Shown: piece by piece, positions 54,741 to 62,820 of the stretch | How the letters are laid out: every line of letters begins with the position of its first letter | How positions within the stretch are numbered: position 1 is the stretch's first letter | Origin: Mycetocola spongiae | Lineage (GTDB): Bacteria > Actinomycetota > Actinomycetes > Actinomycetales > Microbacteriaceae | Direction of reading: 5' to 3' | Assembly (NCBI RefSeq): GCF_020424085.1 | Contig: NZ_CP080203.1 | Span: forward strand, 2,418,001 to 2,482,000 | Length of the DNA: 64,000 bases | The notes under the pieces: model-generated | The model's input: only the letters and a program-made list of their open reading frames with translations | Told to the model about the DNA's origin: nothing | Database searches by the model: none | Made by a program: the position numbers and the translations under genes

Positions 54741-55630
54741 GAGATTTTAAACCTAAAGCCGGTGGGGGAATCGGCCGAGCCCAGCAGCAGCGTGCCGCGC
54801 TCCGGATTTTTCAGCGGCACCAGGAACGAGACGTTTCCGGTGACCGCCTGGCCGTCTCCCAGGCCGTCAAAATCGCTCAGGGCCGGGGCGGGGGAGACCA
54901 CCTCGCCCTCGGCGCGGGCGGCCGCCTCGGTATCCGGGCCCGCGCCCTCCGCGAGATAGCGCAGGTTGAGGAGCTCGGCGGGGGTGGCGGTGAGCGGGCC
55001 GTGATAGCTCACCGTGACCGGTATCGTGGCCCAGCGATATCCCTCGGGCGGGGTGGCCGCGGAGATGGGGTCCTCGGTGTCCTCGGGATCAACCGGCGGG
55101 TGATTGGCTGCATCATCGCGCGCGGCCGCGGTGCTCGCTGCCCGCACGGCCGCATCATCGTCGAGGTTGGGAATGCCCAGCGCGATCTGCAGGGTGGATC
55201 CCGGGGCGATGGTCAGCACCACGGGGGTGCTCAGCGCGGCGGGGTTGGTATCGCTGCCGAGGGTGCCGGCATCGGGATCGGCGGCGGTAATGGTGCCCAC
55301 GGTGCCCGGTGTGGGCACGGGAGCGGCGGAAAATAGCCCGCCGTAGACGCCCGTCATCAGCAGCGCCACGCCCAGCGCCGCCGCGCTGATGACCGTGCCG
55401 ATCAGCGGGCGTCGCCGCGATCCGCGTGCCCGCAGCACCCCCAGCACCCCGATCAGTACACCCGCGGCCCCGAGCGCCACCCCGATATAGGTGAGCACGG
55501 GAAGCAGCGCCAGGATAAGCCCGCAGATACCCAGCAGCACCGAGCCGATGGCGAGGCCGGGCGCCGGCCCCCGCGGCGGGATGACGATGCTTTCGGGGAG
55601 AGCGGGCGGGACCGGCAGGGGCGTGGACAT
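54737..55630 (-). CDS. membrane-anchored protein with extracytoplasmic domain, paralog A
   Basis: This 297-residue protein has a proline-rich N-terminus, three membrane helices (residues 25-70 and 78-105) and an outer domain. The domain carries PEGYRWATIPVTV, LNLRYLAEG, VTGNVSFLVP and ends TGFRFKIS. The same landmarks recur in the gene downstream at 55677-56390, so the two are diverged tandem duplicates. Domain resembles the telokin-like beta sandwich of DUF4352-type lipoproteins in its layout, but I assign no family. It is probably co-transcribed with its paralog, 46 bp apart. Confidence 0.7.
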   Translation of the reverse strand: MSTPLPVPPALPESIVIPPRGPAPGLAIGSVLLGICGLILALLPVLTYIGVALGAAGVLIGVLGVLRARGSRRRPLIGTVISAAALGVALLMTGVYGGLFSAAPVPTPGTVGTITAADPDAGTLGSDTNPAALSTPVVLTIAPGSTLQIALGIPNLDDDAAVRAASTAAARDDAANHPPVDPEDTEDPISAATPPEGYRWATIPVTVSYHGPLTATPAELLNLRYLAEGAGPDTEAAARAEGEVVSPAPALSDFDGLGDGQAVTGNVSFLVPLKNPERGTLLLGSADSPTGFRFKIS

Positions 55631-55676
55631 GCCCCGAAACTAACAGCCGAAACCGAGTGTTTCTGAGGAGCCAGCC

Positions 55677-56390
55677 TTACTTTACGTGAAAGCGAAATCC
55701 GCTCGGGTCCCAGGCGGGTGCCACCTCAAACTGCCCGGCCTCGGGATCCACCGCGGGCAGAAGCATCGCGACATTACCGGTCACGCTCTCCCCTCGGGCG
55801 AGCACATCAAAGGCGGATAGGCTCGGCTCGGGCGCAAACGTGAACCGAATCAGCGCATCCGTGGACTGCCCATCGGCGGCGATATAGCGCACCGAGATAT
55901 CGCGATGCGGAACGCCCAGGCTATCGTCCAGGGAGGTCACGGTCACGGGCACGGTGGCCCAGCGATAGCCCTCGGGCAGCGCGGTATCCTCCTCCTCGAA
56001 GATCTCGTTTCCGGCCTCGGCCGCCTCCGCCCGGGTCGCGGCGATGGCCGCGAGCATCGCGTCGGTATCGTCCAGGATCGGTGTACCCAGCGCGATCCGA
56101 TAGCGGTCCTGCCCGTCCACGGCGAGGATCATCTCGGTGGAGAGCGGGGCCGGGTTCTCCGCGGTGCCGAGGCTCGCGGCGGCATCCTCCGCGGCGGCCC
56201 GCACCGGGGGAGAGGCCTCGGCGGGCGGCGGCGGAAGCAGGCGGCCGGGCAGGATAAAGAGTGCGGCGATAATGCCGATTATTGCCAGTGCCACGATGCC
56301 CGAGGCGATGGCCACCTTGCGGCGCCGTCCGGGATCGGGCTGGGGCGTGAGGGCGGGAGGCAGGATCGAGGATTCTGGGCTGACCGTCAT
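55677..56390 (-). CDS. membrane-anchored protein with extracytoplasmic domain, paralog B
   Basis: A 237-residue protein with a short N-terminal cytoplasmic part, one membrane helix near residues 28-48 (AIASGIVALAIIGIIAALFIL) and an outer domain beginning after a Pro-rich linker. Shared with paralog A: PEGYRWATVPVTV, SVRYIAADG, VTGNVAMLLP and SGFRFHVK near the C-terminus. It lacks the extra helices of paralog A. The ATG at 56390 is followed by a normal N-terminus. Function unknown. It is upstream of paralog A. Confidence 0.7.
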   Translation of the reverse strand: MTVSPESSILPPALTPQPDPGRRRKVAIASGIVALAIIGIIAALFILPGRLLPPPPAEASPPVRAAAEDAAASLGTAENPAPLSTEMILAVDGQDRYRIALGTPILDDTDAMLAAIAATRAEAAEAGNEIFEEEDTALPEGYRWATVPVTVTSLDDSLGVPHRDISVRYIAADGQSTDALIRFTFAPEPSLSAFDVLARGESVTGNVAMLLPAVDPEAGQFEVAPAWDPSGFRFHVK

Positions 56391-56418
56391 CCCTCGAGCC
56401 TATCCCGCGGGGCAAATA

Positions 56419-56465
56419 AAAGACCCCCGGGACGCGGATAATGTCCGATCCCGGGGGTCTTTTTA
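56419..56465 (-). terminator. terminator downstream of the DEAD-box helicase
   Basis: AAGACCCCCGGGAC pairs with GTCC(GA)TCCCGGGGGTCTT around an A/T-rich loop. T-runs on both sides make it usable in both directions; it lies between the helicase stop and the start region of paralog B. Confidence 0.85.
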
Positions 56466-56475
56466 AGAGGTGGGT

Positions 56476-57927
56476 TTAGCGTGCGCTGGAGGCGCGACGG
56501 CTCCCCTGGCTGCGGCCGCGCGAGGCGCCCGAACCGGCCCCACCGCTGCGCTCGCCGCCGCCGGAACCGGCGGGACGGGGACGGCCACGGCCATCGCCAC
56601 GACCGGCACCCTGGGCGCCGCCGCGGGAGGCTCCGCCGCGCTCGCCGCCACCGGCACGCGCATTGCGCTTGCGCTGCGCATTGGCGCCCTGGCTCTGTCC
56701 GCCACCCTGCGCGGGTGCGGCCACCTTTACGGGCTTCACATAGGGGGCAACCGGGCCCACCAGCTCGGTCACGGGGGCGCTATCGGGGCGCACCTGCTGG
56801 AACTCCACCTTGATCTCGGCCTTGCGCATGATCTTCTTCAGATCCTCGGTCTGGCTCGGGATCACGATGGTCACCACGTCACCCTCGCTACCGGCGCGGG
56901 CGGTACGGCCCGAGCGGTGCAGATATGCCTTGTGCTCCATGGGGGGATCCACGTGGACCACAAGCTCCACGCCGTCCACGTGCACTCCGCGGGCCGCCAC
57001 ATCGGTTGCGACCAGCACGCGCACGCCGCCGGGACCCACGGTTCCGAAGGCCGCGAGGTTGCGGTCACGCTGGGGCTGGGAGAGGTTACCGTGCAGATCC
57101 ACGGCGGGGATTCCCTGCTCGGTGAGCTGCTTGGCCAGCTTCTTGGCCTGGTGCTTGGTGCGCGTGAACAGGATGCGCTTGGAGGTACCCGAGGCGAGAA
57201 CCTTAATCAGGTCCTTCTTTTCGTCGAGCGAGTTCACGGCGAAGACGTGGTGGGTCATGGCCGATACGTGCGAGGTGGCCTCGTCCACGGAGTGCAGCAC
57301 CTGGTTGTGCAGGAAGCGGCGGACCAGCTTATCGACACCGTTATCCAGGGTGGCGGAGAACAGCATGCGCTGCCCGTTTTCGGGGGTTGCGGCCAGCAGG
57401 CGGGTGACGATCGGCAGGAAGCCCAGGTCGGCCATGTGGTCGGCCTCGTCGATCACGGTGATCTCCACGGCGTCGAGCTTCACAAAGCCCTGCTTCATGA
57501 GGTCCTCGAGGCGGCCGGGGCAGGCCACCACGATGTCCACGCCGGCCTTGAGTGCGTTTACCTGACGGGTCTGGTTGATGCCACCGAAGATCGTGGTGAC
57601 CTTGAGGTCATAGGCCTCGGCCAGCGGGGTGATTACGGCGGCGATCTGGGTGGCCAGCTCGCGGGTCGGTGCGAGCACCAGGCCCAGCGGGCGGCCGGGA
57701 CGGCGCGCGCCGCCGGAGAGCTCGGTGGCCAGGCGGGCCACCAGCGGGATCGAGAAGGCCAGGGTCTTTCCCGAGCCGGTCTTTCCGCGGCCCAGCACAT
57801 CGCGGCCGTTAAGGGTATCGGGGAGGGTATCCACCTGGATGGGGAACGCCTCGGTTTTGCCCTCGGAGGCAAGAGACTTCACGAGGGGTGCGGGCACGCC
57901 AAGGGCGCTAAAAGTGGTTTCTGACAA
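56476..57927 (-). CDS. DEAD-box ATP-dependent RNA helicase
   Basis: A 483-residue RNA helicase. Q-motif FSALGVPAPLVKSLASEGKTEAFPIQ, motif I KTGSGKT, PTRELATQIA, DEADHMADLGF, SAT, LFTRTKHQAKKLAKQL, DVAARGVHV and HRSGRTARAG are all present. The last 110 residues are Gly/Arg/Ser/Gln-rich (RGGASRGG and similar), an RNA-binding tail common in cold-shock helicases. I chose the TTG start at 57927, with GAAAGG upstream; the open frame to 58041 adds residues unlike the family. A leader of about 240 bp precedes it. Confidence 0.9.
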   Translation of the reverse strand: MSETTFSALGVPAPLVKSLASEGKTEAFPIQVDTLPDTLNGRDVLGRGKTGSGKTLAFSIPLVARLATELSGGARRPGRPLGLVLAPTRELATQIAAVITPLAEAYDLKVTTIFGGINQTRQVNALKAGVDIVVACPGRLEDLMKQGFVKLDAVEITVIDEADHMADLGFLPIVTRLLAATPENGQRMLFSATLDNGVDKLVRRFLHNQVLHSVDEATSHVSAMTHHVFAVNSLDEKKDLIKVLASGTSKRILFTRTKHQAKKLAKQLTEQGIPAVDLHGNLSQPQRDRNLAAFGTVGPGGVRVLVATDVAARGVHVDGVELVVHVDPPMEHKAYLHRSGRTARAGSEGDVVTIVIPSQTEDLKKIMRKAEIKVEFQQVRPDSAPVTELVGPVAPYVKPVKVAAPAQGGGQSQGANAQRKRNARAGGGERGGASRGGAQGAGRGDGRGRPRPAGSGGGERSGGAGSGASRGRSQGSRRASSAR

Positions 57928-58168
57928 GGTGGTGCCTTTCGGGGCATCATTTCCCCGCGGGCACCAGCGCGGGGCGCTGTGCTTCGGGGCAGGGTGGCGA
58001 AGGCGCAGGTGTGCGCATCCGTTCGCCGTATGAAGTGTCATCGAATCGGCGGGGCCGACGAGAGAGGGAGCGTTCTACGACGCAAGCGGGAGGCGGGCCG
58101 CGAACAGCCCGGAAATTACCGCAAGTACCCCCACCCTACAGCACGTTTCTGGGAGTGCACCCGCGCGG

Positions 58169-58702
58169 CTAGGAGCGCACGCTCTCCGACCAGCCCGGGG
58201 CGAGGCGGCGGATGCTCGCGCCGCGCACCTGCCAGAGCGACCACAGCAGGAACCAAAACACCGGTGCTGCCGGGCCGTGGAACTCCACGCGATCGCGCCA
58301 GAGGGTGCGCGTGGGATCGGCCGGATCGGGGGCCACGGCCATGCGATGACGCCAGCCGCGGAGGAATTTCAGCGGGCCCGCGGTGGCCCCGCCGGTATCC
58401 ACAAAAATATCCGCCGAGCCGTCCCGGGAGCGCTCAAAATTCACCCGGATAATCTGCCGCCCGAGGGGGATCACGCCCAGGAGGCGAATCTCGCACTCCA
58501 CCTCGCCCGGCTCCCACATCGTGCCCGGGGCCAGGACGTCCTCGGCCGCGAGGCTCGCGCCGGGCTCCGCGGGGATAAAGGGGGATACGGGACGCACATC
58601 CAGCAGCGGCGCATAGATTTCGCGCACCACCGCCACCGAGCGCAGCGCGCGCCAGGCCTCCTCGGGGGAACACTCGATCGGGAACCTCAGCTGAACATAC
58701 AT
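58169..58702 (-). CDS. SRPBCC-like protein
   Basis: A 177-residue protein resembling the START/SRPBCC (polyketide cyclase-like) fold: MYVQLRFPIECSPEEAWRALRSVAVVREIYAPLLDV at the start, then EVECEIRLLGVIPLGRQIIRVNFE and a C-terminal helix region. Its substrate is unknown. The ATG at 58702 seems right for this fold. It is divergent from the EVE-domain gene. Confidence 0.7.
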   Translation of the reverse strand: MYVQLRFPIECSPEEAWRALRSVAVVREIYAPLLDVRPVSPFIPAEPGASLAAEDVLAPGTMWEPGEVECEIRLLGVIPLGRQIIRVNFERSRDGSADIFVDTGGATAGPLKFLRGWRHRMAVAPDPADPTRTLWRDRVEFHGPAAPVFWFLLWSLWQVRGASIRRLAPGWSESVRS

Positions 58703-58770
58703 ACCCCCAGTCTGACCGCTGGCCGCCGCGCGCGCCAGGGCCCGGGCCCAACGTGCGCTAGAAATAGAGG

Positions 58771-59241
58771 GTGGTGATCAGATATTGGCTCGGGGTGGTG
58801 AGCGGTGCGCAGGCCGAGTGGGCGAGGCGCAACGGCTCCTTTCAGGTATCCCCGGGCCTGCACGAGACGCTCTCCGAGATGGGCCTCTTTGACGGCCTGG
58901 TCCTGTACTCGCCGCGGATGCGGGCGGGGGAGGACGAGCCGCTGCGGGACTTCACGGCGATCGGCCGGATCGCCGATAAGCGCCCGGTGCGGGTGGACGG
59001 GGATACCGTGCCCGGCGAGCACTGGCGGCCGTGGCGGCGGCGCGTGGATTTTGCGCCCGAGATCACCCCGGTACCGCTGCGGCTGATGAGCCCGGTGCTG
59101 GATCTCACCTCCACCGGGATCAACTGGGCCGAACCGCTGCGCCGCGGCCTCATCCCGCTGAGCAAAAATGACTTTAATACGCTGCGCCTCGCGATGGCCC
59201 CACCCGCACCCGAGGAGCGGATGGCGCAGCCGCCGCGCTAA
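58771..59241 (+). CDS. EVE-domain protein (UPF0310)
   Basis: A 156-residue protein with the EVE fold, which binds modified bases or nucleic acids: VVSGAQAEWARRNGSFQVSPGLHETLSEMGLFDGLVLYSPR, later PLSKNDFNTLRLAM. UPF0310 proteins are often beside restriction systems, but none is near here. The start is one of two adjacent GTG codons (58771 or 58774); I list the first. Confidence 0.85.
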   Translation: MVIRYWLGVVSGAQAEWARRNGSFQVSPGLHETLSEMGLFDGLVLYSPRMRAGEDEPLRDFTAIGRIADKRPVRVDGDTVPGEHWRPWRRRVDFAPEITPVPLRLMSPVLDLTSTGINWAEPLRRGLIPLSKNDFNTLRLAMAPPAPEERMAQPPR

Positions 59242-59301
59242 CCCGGTAATACTGCGACATTCGAGGATGCGCCCGGCACCCGCTGCGTCTAAGCTGACGG
59301 G

Positions 59302-59856
59302 GTGAACCAGTCAAGCGCACCCGAGATTTCCCCGCCGTCCCAGGGCCGTTACCAGGTCCGGTTTGATTTTGGGCCCGAGGGCCTGCGTCGTCTCGGCGAT
59401 GTGGACATCCTGGTCTGGGTGGACTCGCTGCCCGAGGCAGGCTCGATTCCGGCGCTAGACGGGCTGGGCGATCATACGGCCATCATCCTCGGCAGCCTGA
59501 ACTCCCGCACGGCCGTGGCCGAGTGGATCCTCGGCCGCCAGGTGGCGCTCGGCCGCCGCCTCACCGTGGCACTCGTGGGTGCCGGCTTTGAGGGCGGCTT
59601 TGCCACCCACGACTTCCTGGCCGCGGGGGCGATCGCCGATGCGCTCGCCGAGCGCGGCATCGACTTCACCTCGCCCGAGGCCGCCGTGGCCGCCGCCGCC
59701 TTTGCCGGGCTGCGCGGGGCCACCGGGCACCTGTTTACGGCCTCGATCGTGGGCCAGCTGGTGCGCAACCGGCTGAGCGCCGAGCCGGTCAAGGCCGCAT
59801 CACAGATTGATACGCAGACCGAGGTGGTGGTTCTGCGCGAGGGCGCGGAGGCCTAG
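59302..59856 (+). CDS. 2-phosphosulfolactate phosphatase (ComB-like)
   Basis: A 184-residue protein of the ComB family. The core has ALDGLGDHTAIILGSLNSRTAVAEWILGRQ, LTVALVGAGFEGG and FAGLRGATGHLFTASIVGQLVRN. In archaea ComB makes sulfolactate for coenzyme M; its role in actinobacteria is not established. GTG start at 59302. Confidence 0.7.
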   Translation: MNQSSAPEISPPSQGRYQVRFDFGPEGLRRLGDVDILVWVDSLPEAGSIPALDGLGDHTAIILGSLNSRTAVAEWILGRQVALGRRLTVALVGAGFEGGFATHDFLAAGAIADALAERGIDFTSPEAAVAAAAFAGLRGATGHLFTASIVGQLVRNRLSAEPVKAASQIDTQTEVVVLREGAEA

Positions 59857-59891
59857 CCTCCCCTCGCCCGAGGCCGCCCGGGTAACGGCGG

Positions 59892-60572
59892 CTATCCTCC
59901 CAGCGAGGTGCGCTCATCGCGCAGGTCCGAGATGAGATCGCGGCAGTCCATGCACTCGCTGAGGTGCAGCGACATTTCGGTGGCCTGGCGCGTGGTCGCG
60001 GTATCCAGCGCGCATTTACACAGCAGCGCGGTGCGATCCTCGCAGCCCGGGCGGCCATTGCGGCGGGCATAGGCGTTGAGATACTGCTCGCGGAACCGCG
60101 AACGCGCTCGATGCAGGTGCGTGCGGACGGCGCCGGGCACGCGGGACTGATCAACGGCGATCTCCCGGGGCCCCTTGCCCTCAAAATAAACCTTGCGCAG
60201 TACCTGCTGATCGGGGGCGGTCAGCGCGCGCAGCGCCTGCGCCGAGAGCTCCGATTCCAGCAGGGTCACCAGCGGGCTCTCGGCCACCTCCAGCGGGGTC
60301 ACCGCCTCGCTGACGGCCTCCAGGCTGGCGGGCTCCAGCATCGTGGTGCGGCTGCGCGCCGCCCAGATCGCATAGAGATTGCGGCGCGAGACGGTATAGA
60401 GAAAGGCGCTGTCGTTAATGCGCTCCTCCGAGCTTGCCGAGGCGCGCTCGAGGAGCACCTCAAAGGCATCGGCCACGGCGTCCTCGGCGTCCTGCTCGGT
60501 GGCGCCGAGCCGGCGCAAATAGGCACAGAGTTTGGGCTGCAACGAGGCAAAGAGTTCGGTCGTATTTTTCAT
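59892..60572 (-). CDS. sigma-70 family factor with C-terminal anti-sigma-type zinc finger
   Basis: A 226-residue regulator. Region 2 is recognisable in residues 10-75 (LGATEQDAEDAVADAFEVLL, AFLYTVSRRNLYAIW) and region 4 near 115-163 (LTAPDQQVLRKVYFEGKGPREIA, RVPGAVRTHLHRARSRF). The tail has C177, C185, C187, then H203xxxC207xxC210 (HLSECMDC), the pattern of the zinc-binding domain of anti-sigma factors. So the factor may carry its own redox- or zinc-responsive control. The ATG at 60572 follows a G-rich ribosome binding site. It is divergent from the surface-fibre operon that starts at 60885, which is the likely target. Confidence 0.88.
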   Translation of the reverse strand: MKNTTELFASLQPKLCAYLRRLGATEQDAEDAVADAFEVLLERASASSEERINDSAFLYTVSRRNLYAIWAARSRTTMLEPASLEAVSEAVTPLEVAESPLVTLLESELSAQALRALTAPDQQVLRKVYFEGKGPREIAVDQSRVPGAVRTHLHRARSRFREQYLNAYARRNGRPGCEDRTALLCKCALDTATTRQATEMSLHLSECMDCRDLISDLRDERTSLGG

Positions 60573-60884
60573 TCGTCCCCCCTTCCGAGAGATTTGATGT
60601 CGGGTGATTTCTTGTTACTTCCGAACCTAATTCGAGAAATATTTAAGACGGGCTACTGACGCATTTAGGACGTCGTTATGGCGCGAGTTTTTTCAAAAAT
60701 TCCGCGTGATTCCGGGGCAAAACGGCAAATGCAAACATCTGTACTATTTACCTCCCGTAACAAAAACGAACCTTTCGCCACTCACTAACGAGTCCGAATC
60801 GTCAAGGCGATCGACTCCGCTTCACCGAGGGGGTGAGGCGACGGGGCGCGGGGAATCCCGTCCAAGAAAGGAATTCACGACTAC
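60573..60884. promoter_or_regulatory. 312-bp divergent control region with two CGAACCT..TTCG dyads
   Basis: No gene. It is notably A/T-richer than the rest of the window. CGAACCTAATTCG (60622-60634) lies 50 bp before the sigma-factor start, and CGAACCTTTCG (60767-60777) lies 108 bp before the fibre-gene start; both are inverted repeats CGAA..TTCG with different spacers, sharing CGAACCT. TACTAT (60742-60747) could be a -10 box toward the fibre gene. Ribosome binding sites are AAAGGA for the fibre gene and GGGGGG for the sigma gene. Confidence 0.5.
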
Positions 60885-61511
60885 ATGTCTGAGACCATCA
60901 ACAAGAAGACCGGCCGCAAGCGCATTTACGTTGCCGGAGGAGCACTCCTGGCCGTGGCCGCACTTGCGACCACCGCAGCGTTTAACGACTTTGCAAACCT
61001 GAACATCGGTAACGGAACCGATGACTCGGGTATCGGTGGAAACAACCGTTTCAACATCCAGGTTGTTGCAACCGACGCCGCCGGCGCACCGATCCTGGGC
61101 CAGTGGCAGGAAGCCGACACCGCCGATGGTGTTAACATCGCCGTTCCCGGTGCCGACACCCTGACCCCCGGAGACACCATCTCCGTGGACATCCCGTTCC
61201 GCAACGAGAGCCCCAAGCTCTCCGCTGACATCGACCTCAGCCTGAACGACCGCGCCGGCAAGGTAAGCGACCCCGAGATGGTTGCCGCACTGCGCTACAG
61301 CGTTGTTGTGAACGGCGTTTCGCTGCTCAGCAACGGCACCCAGGCACAGTTCAACGCCATCGACGCCGGTACCTTCACCGCCGGAACCGAGAGCTCGGTT
61401 CGCCTGAGCATCTCGCTGCCGGACCAGGGTAGCGAGGCCGCCAATAACGCGCTCTCCGAGAAGGTTTCCTTCGCCCAGCTGCACTTCAACGCAGACTCGG
61501 TCACCCCGTAG
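60885..61511 (+). CDS. SipW-type exported fibre subunit-like protein 1 (TasA/camelysin-like)
   Basis: This 208-residue protein has the SipW-type signal: a basic start, GGALLAVAALATTAAFNDFANLNIG, with the A-F-x-D pattern after the hydrophobic stretch. The mature part has RFNIQVVATDAAG, WQEADTADG, LTPGDTISVDIPFRNESPKLSADIDLSLND and a Gly/Asn-rich turn, a beta-sandwich layout typical of TasA/CalY. It leads the operon and is followed by a hairpin, so it may be made in excess as the main subunit. The ATG at 60885 is the only good start. Function as a fibre subunit is inferred. Confidence 0.75.
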   Translation: MSETINKKTGRKRIYVAGGALLAVAALATTAAFNDFANLNIGNGTDDSGIGGNNRFNIQVVATDAAGAPILGQWQEADTADGVNIAVPGADTLTPGDTISVDIPFRNESPKLSADIDLSLNDRAGKVSDPEMVAALRYSVVVNGVSLLSNGTQAQFNAIDAGTFTAGTESSVRLSISLPDQGSEAANNALSEKVSFAQLHFNADSVTP

Positions 61512-61544
61512 GTCCTCGGTAGTTTCCGAGCAATACGTGACGAG

Positions 61545-61573
61545 GGTGGGCCTGCCTCGGCAGGCCCACCTTT
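61545..61573 (+). terminator. hairpin between fibre genes 1 and 2
   Basis: GGTGGGCCTGCC pairs perfectly with GGCAGGCCCACC around TC and is followed by TTT. It resembles a partial terminator or mRNA-stabilising end. Confidence 0.6.
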
Positions 61574-61615
61574 CCGCTCAACGGGCAATAAAACCAACTA
61601 AATGGGAGGAAGAAC

Positions 61616-62239
61616 GTGATTCCAGTATCACGCTCGGGAACCAAGCGAACCCTGGTATCGGCAGGTGTGCTGATGGGAATCTCGGCCCTGCTGACCGCCG
61701 CGGCGGTCACGGGGGAGCAGGAACTCCGGATTCCCGTTATCTCCAACGGTGACATCTTTAACCTGGTGGCCGCGGGCTCCTCGGAACCCGGTTGGACCCC
61801 AACCGAGGACTCCTGGGCACAGGCAAACCCCGAGGACGACTATCGCATCCAGCTGACCTCGGACGGATCGGGCTATCTGATGGCCCCCGGATCCACGCTT
61901 GATGTCCGGGTCGCAGTAAAAAACAACAGCAGCAACCGCGCGGGTGAGATTGAACTCACCATCGTTGATCCCTGGCCGCGCGGCGAGGCAGTGGACCCCG
62001 TCACGGGGAACTACCTGGAACTCTTTGACCACCTGAACTTCACCATCCGCGATGGGGCAACCCTTCTTGCGGATGCGGTGCCCGGTAAAGACCTGCGCAC
62101 CATCATCTGGCCCGGGGATCTCCCCGCCGGTGAGCAGCTCATTCTCGACGTGGCCATCCACATGCCGAGTGAGCTGGACAACCGCTGGCAAATGGCCTCC
62201 ACCGACCTCACCTTTAGCTTCGAGGGGATCAACCCATGA
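61616..62239 (+). CDS. exported fibre-like protein 2
   Basis: This 207-residue protein starts at a GTG after GGGAGGAAG. Its signal region (TLVSAGVLMGISALLTAAAVTGEQELRIP) is less typical of SipW substrates than those of its neighbours. The mature part echoes them: IFNLVAAG, LMAPGSTLDVRVAVKNNSSNRAGEIELTIVD, similar to the LTPGDTISVDIPFRNES segment of protein 1. It overlaps the next gene by 4 bp. It may be an accessory or minor subunit. Confidence 0.65.
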   Translation: MIPVSRSGTKRTLVSAGVLMGISALLTAAAVTGEQELRIPVISNGDIFNLVAAGSSEPGWTPTEDSWAQANPEDDYRIQLTSDGSGYLMAPGSTLDVRVAVKNNSSNRAGEIELTIVDPWPRGEAVDPVTGNYLELFDHLNFTIRDGATLLADAVPGKDLRTIIWPGDLPAGEQLILDVAIHMPSELDNRWQMASTDLTFSFEGINP

Positions 62240-62820
62240 GTATCCCGCGTAAGCGTTTCCTTGTGATTGGTGTCGTGGGCCTCCTGCTCGCGGGTACCGC
62301 CACGGCCACCGCGGCCGCATTCCACGATCACGCCGAGGTAAATCTCGGAGCTGCCGGAGCCCTGGGCAACGCGCAGCGCTTTAATATCCAGGTAAAGGAC
62401 GCGGCACAGAACTGGCAGGAGGCCGAGAACGAGGCCTCCGCGGTTGTGCTCCCGGTCACTCCCCAGGCCATTCTGTCGACCACCGTGCCGATGATCTACG
62501 AGGCTCGTTTCCGCGTAGACGTCAACTCCCCGCGCGGCGAGGTCATCCCCCAGATCACCACTCTTCCCGGCTGCGATACAACGTGCTCGCAGCTGATTGA
62601 TGCCATGCGCATCGACGTCACGAAGGATAATACGCCGCTGGGACAGGGCATGACGGTCGCGGAGTTTAACGCCAACGCCGATCACATCTATCGCGGGGTC
62701 AACGCGGGCGAGGAACACCGCCTGCTGCTGTCCATCACCGCGGATCCCGCAACCGACCCGGCACTGAACGGTGCCCACACCGCCTTCGGTGTGACCTTCA
62801 AGGGGATGAGCGTACTATGA
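62236..62820 (+). CDS. SipW-type exported fibre subunit-like protein 3
   Basis: A 194-residue protein with a clear SipW-type signal: VIGVVGLLLAGTATATAAAFHDHAEVNLGAAG. Mature-part features parallel protein 1: RFNIQVKDAAQNWQEAENEAS at the same place, then VPMIYEARFRVDVNSPRGEVIPQ. Two cysteines lie close together (GCDTTCSQL), a likely disulfide absent from protein 1. Genes 2, 3, 4 and 5 are chained by ATGA overlaps, a strong sign of a single system. A minor or tip subunit is plausible. Confidence 0.75.
   Translation: MSIPRKRFLVIGVVGLLLAGTATATAAAFHDHAEVNLGAAGALGNAQRFNIQVKDAAQNWQEAENEASAVVLPVTPQAILSTTVPMIYEARFRVDVNSPRGEVIPQITTLPGCDTTCSQLIDAMRIDVTKDNTPLGQGMTVAEFNANADHIYRGVNAGEEHRLLLSITADPATDPALNGAHTAFGVTFKGMSVL

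Noticed and set aside
58771-59241. Defence island around the EVE-domain protein and the DUF91-type nuclease
   Set aside because: The neighbours are ordinary metabolic or membrane genes, with no methylase, restriction or toxin genes within 10 kb.
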